Source: Butyrivibrio sp. MB2005 (lineage in GTDB: Bacteria > Bacillota > Clostridia > Lachnospirales > Lachnospiraceae). From it: a DNA stretch of 64,000 bases. Position 1 is the stretch's first letter; each line of letters opens with the position of its first letter. Positions 7,867 through 15,335 of this stretch are shown piece by piece. Under the pieces are notes generated by a model. It searched no databases. It was given only the letters and a program-made list of their open reading frames with translations, and was not told where the DNA came from. Made by a program: the position numbers and the translations under genes. Location: assembly GCF_000424285.1 (NCBI RefSeq), contig NZ_AUJP01000015.1:1-64000 (forward strand). Reading direction: 5' to 3'.

Positions 7867-9325
7867 ATATTCTGTCAACCTCAAAGCTTTCCATTCCTCT
7901 TGAAGACGCCTTAAAATCTGCTCTGAAAACATCTATGCAATTGTCTATTTTGAAATACTCATTTCCCTCAGTGTTTCTGATATTCATCTCCATAACATCC
8001 ATGAGTCTCATAGTCTTTTTGTCCTCATTTTCCATAAGAACCATCATTCTGAGATAGTCCTCATATTTAAGGCCGGATCCTCCGCCATCTGTTAAGTTAT
8101 CTCCAAATGAAAGCATTGCTTCCAAAGAAAGCTTCCAGCTTGCAGCTGTTTTAACCATAGGGACCCTTCCCCCTGTCAAAAGGATGTGGATGTCCGAGAT
8201 GCTCTCAGCAAAGGTCCAGGCAAGGATTATTGCTGTCTTTACTACCTCGCACAGCTCCGGTGCTGCAACAACTGCTGCCGCTGTAAGAGCCAAAGCCTCT
8301 GCCTCCGCAAGCTTTGCAGAGTCTGTCATTATATATGCAAAGTTAGCCGCTTCCCTCCAAAGGAAAAGCTTATTGCACACTGCTTCAAGATTCTTATAAT
8401 CGCTATCTTTTCCTGCATAGATGTACTCAAGCTCGTATTTAAGAGGCGAGTCCTCCATCTCATTTCCATAGCTGGACATCTTTTCAAAAATGTATTCGTT
8501 AAAAAGAGCTTTCTTTGATGCTCCCATGGAATATTCATCATCAAGGCCTGTCCCCTTTGACAGCGTCCTGTGAGATGCATAGAGATCTTCATTAATTGCA
8601 GCTGACGATATCTTTGACATGTCGGGAGCAGCCAGGGTCAATATTCCAAGCCCTTTCTTGGAAGCTACAGACTGTGCCGGGTTATCGATATCTATTTCTT
8701 CGTTTTCCCCGTCTCCATCACTGTCTGTTTCGTACTTCCCTGACATTGCAGAATCATTTTCATCTGCCTTTTCCTCAAAATCCGAAGAGTCGTACCCGGA
8801 CTCCTTAAGGTCATCTACATTTTTACTGACACCTGATACTATTTTCCCAACTGCGTCGCCCTCCATATAGGAAAGGATCTGCCTTTTTAAAACAGCGCCA
8901 TTGTTATCGCTGGCCAGGGAAAAACCTGTTACAGCGCAGTCAGTGAGTTTTGCCGACATGTAAGTCTTCCTTCCGGTGATCCCCTTGTCAGAAAGCTCGA
9001 AGTTTTTCCTAAAGTATTTAGAAAGGTGCTCTTCCACATTTCTTACAGAGCCTTGCTTTTTCCCAAAGGAATCATCCAAAAGAAGAAGACCGTATCTGTC
9101 AAAAAGCTCTCTGTTATATTCTCCGAGAACAGAATTCATTGCTATGTCCGTAACCAGCTCTGTTTTCATTTTCACTGCACCTATTCGCGCCCCGGAAAGG
9201 AGCGCCAGAATAAGTGAAAGTATCACCGTCATTGAGAGGGATAAGTAAACCGTAAGATATCCGTCAACCTGTGACCTTTGCTGCATCTGTGTTGATTGTT
9301 TTAAAGATTTCTTCAACAAGACCAT
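7847..9325 (-). CDS. DUF5702-type Tad-locus membrane protein
   Basis: The 492-residue protein has a short basic N-terminus and one membrane helix within DGYLTVYLSLSMTVILSLIL, then a long, mostly charged extracytoplasmic region. I recall this family as DUF5702, found in clostridial Tad clusters. The N-terminus mimics a prepilin site (Gly before YLTVY), but the +5 Glu is Tyr. It may fill the TadG role. The start at 9325 is backed by AAGGAG four to five bases upstream, which implies a 62-base overlap with the flp gene. An alternative ATG at 9286 overlaps by 23 bases but lacks an equally good site. Confidence 0.75.
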   Translation of the reverse strand: MVLLKKSLKQSTQMQQRSQVDGYLTVYLSLSMTVILSLILALLSGARIGAVKMKTELVTDIAMNSVLGEYNRELFDRYGLLLLDDSFGKKQGSVRNVEEHLSKYFRKNFELSDKGITGRKTYMSAKLTDCAVTGFSLASDNNGAVLKRQILSYMEGDAVGKIVSGVSKNVDDLKESGYDSSDFEEKADENDSAMSGKYETDSDGDGENEEIDIDNPAQSVASKKGLGILTLAAPDMSKISSAAINEDLYASHRTLSKGTGLDDEYSMGASKKALFNEYIFEKMSSYGNEMEDSPLKYELEYIYAGKDSDYKNLEAVCNKLFLWREAANFAYIMTDSAKLAEAEALALTAAAVVAAPELCEVVKTAIILAWTFAESISDIHILLTGGRVPMVKTAASWKLSLEAMLSFGDNLTDGGGSGLKYEDYLRMMVLMENEDKKTMRLMDVMEMNIRNTEGNEYFKIDNCIDVFRADFKASSRGMESFEVDRIYGYEME

Positions 9326-9503
9326 CTATCTCCTTTTTGAATACGATAACAAGGCCAATCAAAACCACTATGATAAGTATGACTTCAACGGTGCCCATTC
9401 CTCTCTCATCAAGCAAAAACTCCTTTGCCTTAAATGCCAGGTAATTACCTGCATCTCTTGCTGTTTCGATTACTCCTTTGAATCTTTCCTTTAATTTGTT
9501 CAT
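9264..9503 (-). CDS. Flp-type (type IVb) pilin, major pilus subunit
   Basis: The 79-residue protein has a ~35-residue basic leader and then ERGMGTVEVILIIVVLIGLV. Cleavage after Gly35 puts Glu40 at +5, followed by a continuous hydrophobic helix and a short polar tail, the Flp1 pattern. It is expected to be processed by an A24 peptidase and polymerised into the Flp pilus. It has the strongest ribosome site of the operon (AGGAGG seven bases before ATG) and is preceded by a 58-base gap, consistent with high expression of the structural subunit. Confidence 0.88.
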   Translation of the reverse strand: MNKLKERFKGVIETARDAGNYLAFKAKEFLLDERGMGTVEVILIIVVLIGLVIVFKKEIDGLVEEIFKTINTDAAKVTG

Positions 9504-9561
9504 TTTTTCCTCCTAAAATTTGGTTAATAAAATATATTTAGTAACACCTGCGTGATTACTA

Positions 9562-11031
9562 TCAGAATGATAAATATGCAGGAACCATGATCACTATCAT
9601 TACGATTAGAAGCATCATGATCATTGGTAAAAGAAGCTTTGTTCCCGCTTCCTCGCCAAGCTTTCTGGCATAGCTCATTCGTTCCTTTACCGCTTTGTCT
9701 GCTTCTTCTCTAAGTAGATATGAAAGCTCACTGTTTCCCTTTTTAAGATTTTGTGACAAAAGTGTCACAAGTCTTGTATACTGCTGTGCGCCGCATCTTA
9801 TTCCGAGTCTCTCGTATACGGAAAGCTCCGATACTCCGCTTTGAAGCTCATTGGACGCTTTGCGGATTTCCTCATATAAAAAGCTTTTGGAAGAACCGCT
9901 CTCTAAGTCTTTTTTATATTCCTCGGAAAACAGCTCAAAGATCGCTCTTACTGACATGCCGGCTCCCATGTAAAGAACCAGTCTTGAAATAAACTGCGGA
10001 TAATCAAGAATCAGTTTCTTTCTTCTGTTTTCCACCTCTTTATCCAGTTCCTTATCCTGAAATACAAAGATAAGTACCGCTGATATGATGACTAACAGCA
10101 GAATAAGAAGGCTGTTATCATCTATGCTTTCTGAAAAGATTATTCTTTTCCCAAAAACTTCTTCGGGAAGCTTAAAGCTTGCATCTTCCCTTGTGCTTTC
10201 TTCTGCCTTAGTGAGCTCATTTTGAATTTCCTTTTGTAAAAAGGCTGCTCCTGTAAGCTCCTTTTCATAGACGTTTGCAAAAAACTCATGCTCCCATTTA
10301 TAGTCCAAATAGGATATTTCCGCCGTTAGAATTACCAAGGCGCCTTTATCCGTAAGCCCTTCTCCGTCAACTTTTCCATCTGAGTGAATGACATCAATGT
10401 CGTCAGTTTTCCAGCTTATTTCAAAGGGATAGCCGGAAACCTTTGTCACCAGATTAAGGTCCTTTTCCACATGACTAAGATCCTCATTTTCGCCAAGGAT
10501 TATCGCAGGCAGTTCCTTAAGCATCTTTGCAAGCAGCTCTTCTGCCTGCTTTTTTGTATAGGCTCTTTCTTTTACAAGAAGATCAAAATCTCCATACTGC
10601 TCCCCGCCTTCCCCTGCTGCCGTCAAAGTCCTTGTCATTTCCCGCTTGTCATAATCATTTCTAATGAGAAATCCGTTTTCATCGAAGGCATCACTGCGTC
10701 TTGACTGAAAATAGCAAAGGGCTGCTATGATAGAACCTGCCGTAATAAGCATCAGTGCCATACTGATTTTTTTGATATAGTATTTAGCCTGCTCTTTTTC
10801 CACATCTGTCTTGGAGTTAAGAGCTTTTAATCCTCGCTCCACATTCTTTCTTGAAGGCGATCTGTAAAAGGATTTGCTTTTCTTTAAAAATCTTCTGTAT
10901 AGGAATGCTGCTATTTTGTTAAAAAAGGTACTTACTCCATCCGCAGGTAAGCCTGTAGGGAGCTTTTCCTCAGCGGATAATATATACAAAAGGCCCATAT
11001 ACGCCGGAATCATCAGATATAAAACTATCAA
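9562..11031 (-). CDS. tadC: type II/IV secretion system F family protein (TadC-like)
   Basis: The 489-residue protein has its T2SF domain at the C-terminal end (about 330-489, with the EIRKASNELQSG and SELSYLLREEADK segments and a final helix pair). The N-terminal half has additional helices and an extracytoplasmic insert of ~180 residues between about 130 and 310, longer than usual TadC. It would form the inner-membrane platform with TadB. The start is TTG at 11029-11031 with AGGAGG seven bases upstream. It follows tadB by 15 bases. Confidence 0.83.
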   Translation of the reverse strand: MIVLYLMIPAYMGLLYILSAEEKLPTGLPADGVSTFFNKIAAFLYRRFLKKSKSFYRSPSRKNVERGLKALNSKTDVEKEQAKYYIKKISMALMLITAGSIIAALCYFQSRRSDAFDENGFLIRNDYDKREMTRTLTAAGEGGEQYGDFDLLVKERAYTKKQAEELLAKMLKELPAIILGENEDLSHVEKDLNLVTKVSGYPFEISWKTDDIDVIHSDGKVDGEGLTDKGALVILTAEISYLDYKWEHEFFANVYEKELTGAAFLQKEIQNELTKAEESTREDASFKLPEEVFGKRIIFSESIDDNSLLILLLVIISAVLIFVFQDKELDKEVENRRKKLILDYPQFISRLVLYMGAGMSVRAIFELFSEEYKKDLESGSSKSFLYEEIRKASNELQSGVSELSVYERLGIRCGAQQYTRLVTLLSQNLKKGNSELSYLLREEADKAVKERMSYARKLGEEAGTKLLLPMIMMLLIVMIVIMVPAYLSF

Positions 11032-11046
11032 TGCAAAACCTCCTGC

Positions 11047-11811
11047 CTAAATCTCTATTGTGACTATCTTCTCTATCATCAGATAAGCTGCGATGTAGAT
11101 AAGAAGGCACACCGTCATAATGAATACGCCAAGAACATTCCCATAAAGGACATCAAAAAAGCCGGGGTTGGTAAGGCCCACGTAAGCCATGATTCCAAAG
11201 GGAACCATCTCCATGATCTGGGCTTCCATTCTTTTTGCAGATATCAGTACATCGATCTCGTTTTCAACTTCCATGCGCTTTCCGATGACATCGACGCATC
11301 TTTCTATTGTCTCTGTCATGTTTCCGCCGCTCCTTTTTGCCACTGCAAACACACCTGCAAATTCCGTAATGTCCCTGTTACCTGATTTTCTTCCAAGCTT
11401 TCTTATCATCTTTTCTACTGAGACATTGTTGTTTATGCCCTGATGAATTATTTCCAATTCTTTGCATATAGGCGCATGTTTTCCATATAAAAGCTCCATG
11501 TCATGCTTTGCCTCGTGGAAAGAATTCTCTACGGAATATCCCGCCTTTTGGGCAGTAGAAACAGCCATCATGGCATCCTTAAACTGAATACCAAGATCGT
11601 GATTGTCTTTTCTTTCCTTTTTCTTTTTTTCATGGAAAAACCAGGGAACTGAAAGTGGCAATATGAAAAGTGAGATTATAAAGGACCCGTAAAAGAGCCT
11701 TCCTGCCAGGAGAAGTATAAGTACATTTCTTAAAAGGATAGGTATGTCGGATGGCACATATCTATATTGCAAGGCCTGCCGACAGTAGCTTTTCAGTGTT
11801 TGTAAGATCAT
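11047..11811 (-). CDS. tadB: type II/IV secretion system F family protein (TadB-like)
   Basis: The 254-residue protein has two N-terminal membrane helices (about 25-60), a cytosolic T2SF domain (about 75-190, including AMMAVSTAQKAGYSVENSF and FAVAKRSGGNMTETIERC), and two C-terminal helices. It is the second platform component of the Flp pilus machine. The ATG at 11811 has GGAG nine bases upstream and overlaps tadA by 50 bases in another frame. Gene order tadA-tadB-tadC is canonical for Tad loci. Confidence 0.85.
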   Translation of the reverse strand: MILQTLKSYCRQALQYRYVPSDIPILLRNVLILLLAGRLFYGSFIISLFILPLSVPWFFHEKKKKERKDNHDLGIQFKDAMMAVSTAQKAGYSVENSFHEAKHDMELLYGKHAPICKELEIIHQGINNNVSVEKMIRKLGRKSGNRDITEFAGVFAVAKRSGGNMTETIERCVDVIGKRMEVENEIDVLISAKRMEAQIMEMVPFGIMAYVGLTNPGFFDVLYGNVLGVFIMTVCLLIYIAAYLMIEKIVTIEI

Positions 11812-12988
11812 TTTCTTTTCTCCACTCCCCTATTATTTTGTTATTTTCATCTACTCCAACCTCCGTAAACTTATACAGCGTTTGCATTACAATATCCCCG
11901 GTTCTCTCGTCCAGCTTCCCCGTAAGTTCGCATATTTCAAGCACCTTCCTTGTTTTGTCTCGAAGTCTTCCAAGCTGCACGATTATATCTATGCCGGAGG
12001 CAATCTGTCCCCTTATGGCATTAAGAGGTATGTCCATTCCCATAAGAACCATGGTTTCAAGTCGCGATAGCATATCGGATGCGCTGTTTGCGTGGCCCGT
12101 GGACATGGAGATGTGGCCTGTATTCATAGCTTGAAGCATGTCAACACACTCCTCGCCGCGAACCTCCCCCACAATGATTCTTGTGGGTCTCATTCGAAGA
12201 GATGACTTTATCAGATCTCTTATGGTTATCTCTTTGCAGCCCTCCACATTGGCATTTCTGGTTTCAAGGCGCACAAGATTAGGGACATGCAAAATCTGTA
12301 GTTCTGCGTTGTCCTCAATTGTGATAACTCTGTCATCACTTGGTATACTGTCTGATAAAGCATTTAGGAATGTGGTCTTACCGGAACCGGTGCCACCTGC
12401 GATAAAAATATTGTAACCTGCTGCCACTAGAGTACTTAAGAAAGTTGCCAGCTCTTTTGGTATCGAGCCTATCTCTATAAGCTTATCCATGGTTATGGGA
12501 TTATCCGGGAATCTTCTGATTGTAAGTATCGGGCCGTTTAGTGCGACTGGTCCAAGTACAATATTCACTCTGGATCCGTTTTCCAGCCTGGCGTCCGCTA
12601 TGGGACTGGCTTCATTCACCACCCTGTTGCATTTACTTACAATCTGCTGGATTACGTCTTCTAGCTTTTCCTTTGATTCAAACTTAAGGTCATACCTTGA
12701 TAATCTTCCATCCTTCTCCACAAAAATATTATCTGTTCCGTTTACCATTATTTCTGTTACGGAAGGGTCATCCACGAGGATTTGCAGCACATCAAGCTTT
12801 CTTATTGAATAAAAAAGCTCTTTCCGGAGCCTTAGCTTTTCATCCATGGATATTCCCTTTGATCTGCATAGCTTCAGGATATTTCTGTCTATCCTCTCAA
12901 GCATCTCATCATCATCAACATCTCTGGAAAAATCCATCTCTGAAAGAATGCTATCCTGTATACACTTTTTTAATTCTTCATGTTCCAT
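11762..12988 (-). CDS. tadA: CpaF/TadA family pilus-assembly ATPase
   Basis: The 408-residue cytoplasmic ATPase has a helical N-terminal domain, Walker A GGTGSGKTT (about 198-206), an Asp box ITIEDNAELQ, Walker B-type RIIVGEVRGEE (about 270-280) and the His box GHISMSTGHANSASDML. It hydrolyses ATP to drive pilin insertion, and in other Tad systems may also drive retraction. It overlaps the upstream TadZ gene by 11 bases, so the two are likely co-translated. Confidence 0.95.
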   Translation of the reverse strand: MEHEELKKCIQDSILSEMDFSRDVDDDEMLERIDRNILKLCRSKGISMDEKLRLRKELFYSIRKLDVLQILVDDPSVTEIMVNGTDNIFVEKDGRLSRYDLKFESKEKLEDVIQQIVSKCNRVVNEASPIADARLENGSRVNIVLGPVALNGPILTIRRFPDNPITMDKLIEIGSIPKELATFLSTLVAAGYNIFIAGGTGSGKTTFLNALSDSIPSDDRVITIEDNAELQILHVPNLVRLETRNANVEGCKEITIRDLIKSSLRMRPTRIIVGEVRGEECVDMLQAMNTGHISMSTGHANSASDMLSRLETMVLMGMDIPLNAIRGQIASGIDIIVQLGRLRDKTRKVLEICELTGKLDERTGDIVMQTLYKFTEVGVDENNKIIGEWRKENDLTNTEKLLSAGLAI

Positions 12989-13973
12989 CAGATCCTCTTC
13001 CTCCGCGGCTTTCTCTGATATTCCTGTATAAGCTTATTCTGCCCTCTGAAACATCTTCATAAATGATCTTCTCTTCATTCATATCTTCATGCTCAGACAA
13101 TTCCATTCTAAATTTCCTTATCCTTTCTCTGGCTTCTGCATCCTTTGCTCCAAGAACCACAATTTTGTCGCTGGTCTTAAGAACATCCATAAGTCCCGAT
13201 ATGCTCTCAGAAAAATCAAGAACAATATAGTCATAGCCCGCTGTTTTCCTAATAAGCTCTATAAGCTTTATATATTCCTTCCCGCAAAAATCTCTGACTG
13301 CACTGTTGTTGCAAGGCAGGTAACAAAGCTTTTTATATCTTTTTCTAATCCTTTCAAGATATATAGATAACCTTTCTTCGTCGCACTGTGCATAATACAT
13401 AAGATCACAGATATTCTCGCAGGGCTCTTCGCTTCTAATCTCAGGAAGGCTGCAAAGTGAATCATTGCAGATAAAAAGGACATTCTCATGTTCTGAGAGC
13501 TTACAGGCAAGATCAAATGCTGCCCTTGACTGATCTATACTTCTAACCGGCGTATAAAAGGCTATAAGCTTAACATGCGTTGTAGCTGTAACAGCCATTC
13601 CACCAGGCAAAAGCTCAGGCATTTCAAGGCACATGGAAAGGATGCTGTCTGCAACCTTCTCGCTACTTTGATATTTACTGGTATGTCTTATATTTACATC
13701 TTCTGGCTTTCCAAAATCCGTATCGCTCTCAGAAAGCACTGCGTCCCTCTCATCAAGAACCAGGATGTTTTTATATCCATCAACAGCGTTTTTATTAAAG
13801 AGTTTTTCTGAAATAACAAGCAGCGTCTCCTTTTTATAGGAAAAATCCTTAAGTTGTTCGCTTCCCGTAAAACTGAATATCTCAAAGGGAATACTGAGTG
13901 ATCCTCTTAAGAAACTATCCATTCTTTTGCAATATCTTTTATCGGGATCGCAGATAACAAGTATATTCTTCAT
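12978..13973 (-). CDS. tadZ: TadZ/CpaE-like localisation protein with degenerate P-loop
   Basis: The 331-residue protein has an N-terminal receiver-like domain (~1-115) and a ParA/MinD-like domain. The expected Walker A is replaced by FYTPVRSIDQSRAAF: there is no GKT, so ATP binding is doubtful. A Walker-B-like YDIVLDFSE is still present. An atypical Walker A has been described for TadZ of Eubacterium rectale, where the protein acts as a polar hub. GGAGGA lies upstream of the ATG. It precedes tadA, as in other Tad loci. Confidence 0.75.
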   Translation of the reverse strand: MKNILVICDPDKRYCKRMDSFLRGSLSIPFEIFSFTGSEQLKDFSYKKETLLVISEKLFNKNAVDGYKNILVLDERDAVLSESDTDFGKPEDVNIRHTSKYQSSEKVADSILSMCLEMPELLPGGMAVTATTHVKLIAFYTPVRSIDQSRAAFDLACKLSEHENVLFICNDSLCSLPEIRSEEPCENICDLMYYAQCDEERLSIYLERIRKRYKKLCYLPCNNSAVRDFCGKEYIKLIELIRKTAGYDYIVLDFSESISGLMDVLKTSDKIVVLGAKDAEARERIRKFRMELSEHEDMNEEKIIYEDVSEGRISLYRNIRESRGGRGSDGT

Positions 13974-13991
13974 AAGTCTCCTCCAAAAATG

Positions 13992-14408
13992 TCAAAGGCT
14001 CGTTTTCGTAATAAGTAAAACACTTATAAGTACAGGAACCGCAAAATTTATGGTTTGATATGGTTTTTTATTTTTAATAATTTTCAGGATTCCCATAAAT
14101 GCAGCAATTACAAAAGAAACCACAACTGCCGCGATAAGCTCATTCTTATTTAAAAACATTGCCGTAACAGCAAACAGCTTTATATCTCCGCCTCCAAGTC
14201 CGCCTAAGGCATAGACCGGAATAAGACAAAGTAGCGTGATGGATGCACGTAGGAGTTTCATATAGAATGGATCCTGCCCTTCTCCAAAAAAAGACAAAGC
14301 AAGTCCCATACAGATTCCTGCAAGCAGCCAACGGTTCAAAATTTTGTGTCTGTAAATATCCGTCAAAGCTGATCCTGACAGCAGACAGTACAAAACCGGT
14401 AATTCCAT
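13992..14408 (-). CDS. second prepilin peptidase, A24 family (TadV-like)
   Basis: About 138 residues, almost all hydrophobic helices. The catalytic aspartates are present in ALTDIYRHKI and GGGDIKLF. It is the first pilus gene of the operon and lies 18 bases before tadZ. I place the start at the ATG of MELPVLYC because AAAGGA precedes it by seven bases; an ATG five codons upstream (14423) is an alternative with a weaker GGGAAG site. It presumably processes Flp-type prepilins. Confidence 0.83.
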   Translation of the reverse strand: MELPVLYCLLSGSALTDIYRHKILNRWLLAGICMGLALSFFGEGQDPFYMKLLRASITLLCLIPVYALGGLGGGDIKLFAVTAMFLNKNELIAAVVVSFVIAAFMGILKIIKNKKPYQTINFAVPVLISVLLITKTSL

Positions 14409-14423
14409 ATTTAATCCTTTCAT

Positions 14424-14605
14424 TTACTGAAAACTTCCCGAATGGGTGTAGGGAATTAAGAATTGTGATCATCAGACATCCGTGAAAAATTCGGCTTTGC
14501 GAATGCTTATGGGGAACAGGGGGATAAGACTCGATATGGAGCAGAAGGTGCTTGGCGAGTGCCAGCCGATCATTTTCACTTTGCTGATGTCGTTCAACGA
14601 AAGCG
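14424..14605 (-). promoter_or_regulatory. long 5' leader of the Tad operon
   Basis: From the predicted start near 14599 to the first pilus gene is ~180 bases without a credible minus-strand gene. It holds small hairpins: one with arms TCGT/ACGA at its start, and a 5-bp ATTCG/CGAAT stem followed by five T, which would be at most a weak attenuator. A CGCAAAGCC string recalls one piece of the c-di-GMP-I riboswitch, but the partner motifs are missing. A plus-strand open frame across it has no ribosome site. Confidence 0.4.
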
Positions 14606-14634
14606 ATAATATCAGCCGGAGAATTTTATGTCAA
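14606..14634 (-). promoter_or_regulatory. promoter of the Tad pilus operon
   Basis: The minus strand reads TTGACA (14629-14634), 17 bases, TATTAT (14606-14611): a perfect -35 and a 5/6 -10 at optimal spacing. It is the only good sigma-A promoter upstream of the eleven closely packed pilus genes. The -35 overlaps the end of a small open frame (14626-14712). Confidence 0.75.
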
Positions 14635-14712
14635 ACCCGGTTTCCAATGGCTAAAAACAAATATTAAGATTTTATGAAGGCACCTCTTTTTACAAGAAAA
14701 TAAGCCGAACAT
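14626..14712 (-). CDS. possible 28-residue small protein
   Basis: A short frame starts at the ATG at 14710-14712 with GGAGGG four bases upstream, one of the best ribosome sites in this stretch, and a TATAAT at 14728-14733 (-35-like ATGACC 16 bases further). The product starts MFGLFSCKKRC, has two cysteines, a short hydrophobic patch ILIFVF and ends HWKPGLT. I do not recognise it. It could be a real small protein, a remnant, or an accidental frame between fliS and the Tad promoter. Confidence 0.25.
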   Translation of the reverse strand: MFGLFSCKKRCLHKILIFVFSHWKPGLT

Positions 14713-14810
14713 AACACCCTCCTGGGAATTATATCCGGCCTTAGCTTTAGGTCATTCTATCTGATGAATTTTCATTATTAAGTTTTTGTGAATTTGTACC
14801 TGAAAAAAGA

Positions 14811-15287
14811 TTACGCCATAAAGCCTCTGGATGAAACGTTGCCCATTACGCTCTCGCTAAGGGTTCCTCGTCCATAGGTAAGTCCTGCATATACCTTAGG
14901 AACATTTGTCATAACCGCGCTTTCTTCATCCTTCTTTTCAAGCTCTGCGTATGCTGCCCGCAGACTTTCAAAGGTCTTTATTACATGAGAGAGCTTATCT
15001 TCATCCATTTTTACAGTACATAATATAAGTGCTCTTTTCTCAAAAAGGTAAAGCTCAAATAATACTCTGCCAAGCTCATAGCCTATGTTTAGAGAATGAA
15101 TAAGCTCGTCTATGCAGCCCATGGCACGGTACATGGATTCCGTGTACATATTGGTATCATCTTCTTCATAGGCCTTTGTTGCATCATCTATGTAATCTAG
15201 TACCATCTCATACAAAATGGTAATCATCTGGGTTTTATTTGCCATGGTGATGCGTCTTGTGTAGGCCTGGATCTTTTCACGTGTCAT
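14811..15287 (-). CDS. fliS: flagellar export chaperone FliS-like protein
   Basis: The 158-residue helical protein resembles FliS: an early RITMANKTQMITILYEMVLDYIDDA segment and a mid-region YRAMGCIDELIHSLN. FliS binds the C-terminal helix of flagellin and prevents premature polymerisation. The gene follows fliC by 48 bases with AGGAGG before the ATG. The C-terminal ~35 residues (TYGRGTLSESVMGN) are an extension beyond usual FliS. Adjacency to flagellin supports the call. Confidence 0.75.
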   Translation of the reverse strand: MTREKIQAYTRRITMANKTQMITILYEMVLDYIDDATKAYEEDDTNMYTESMYRAMGCIDELIHSLNIGYELGRVLFELYLFEKRALILCTVKMDEDKLSHVIKTFESLRAAYAELEKKDEESAVMTNVPKVYAGLTYGRGTLSESVMGNVSSRGFMA

Positions 15288-15335
15288 AAAGGTACCTCCT
15301 GACTGGTGCTGACTTCAAAGTAAACATGGAAGCTT

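Noticed and set aside
8186..8518. Cys-rich plus-strand frame opposite the DUF5702 gene
   Set aside because: It is antisense to a well-supported gene and has no ribosome site or known domain.
14440..14600. Possible c-di-GMP-I riboswitch in the Tad leader
   Set aside because: Only a CGCAAAGCC string matches; the GGCAAACC partner, the tetraloop and receptor helices are missing.
14482..14667. Plus-strand open frame over the Tad leader
   Set aside because: It has no ribosome site, lies antisense to the Tad promoter and leader, and I recognise no family in its translation.
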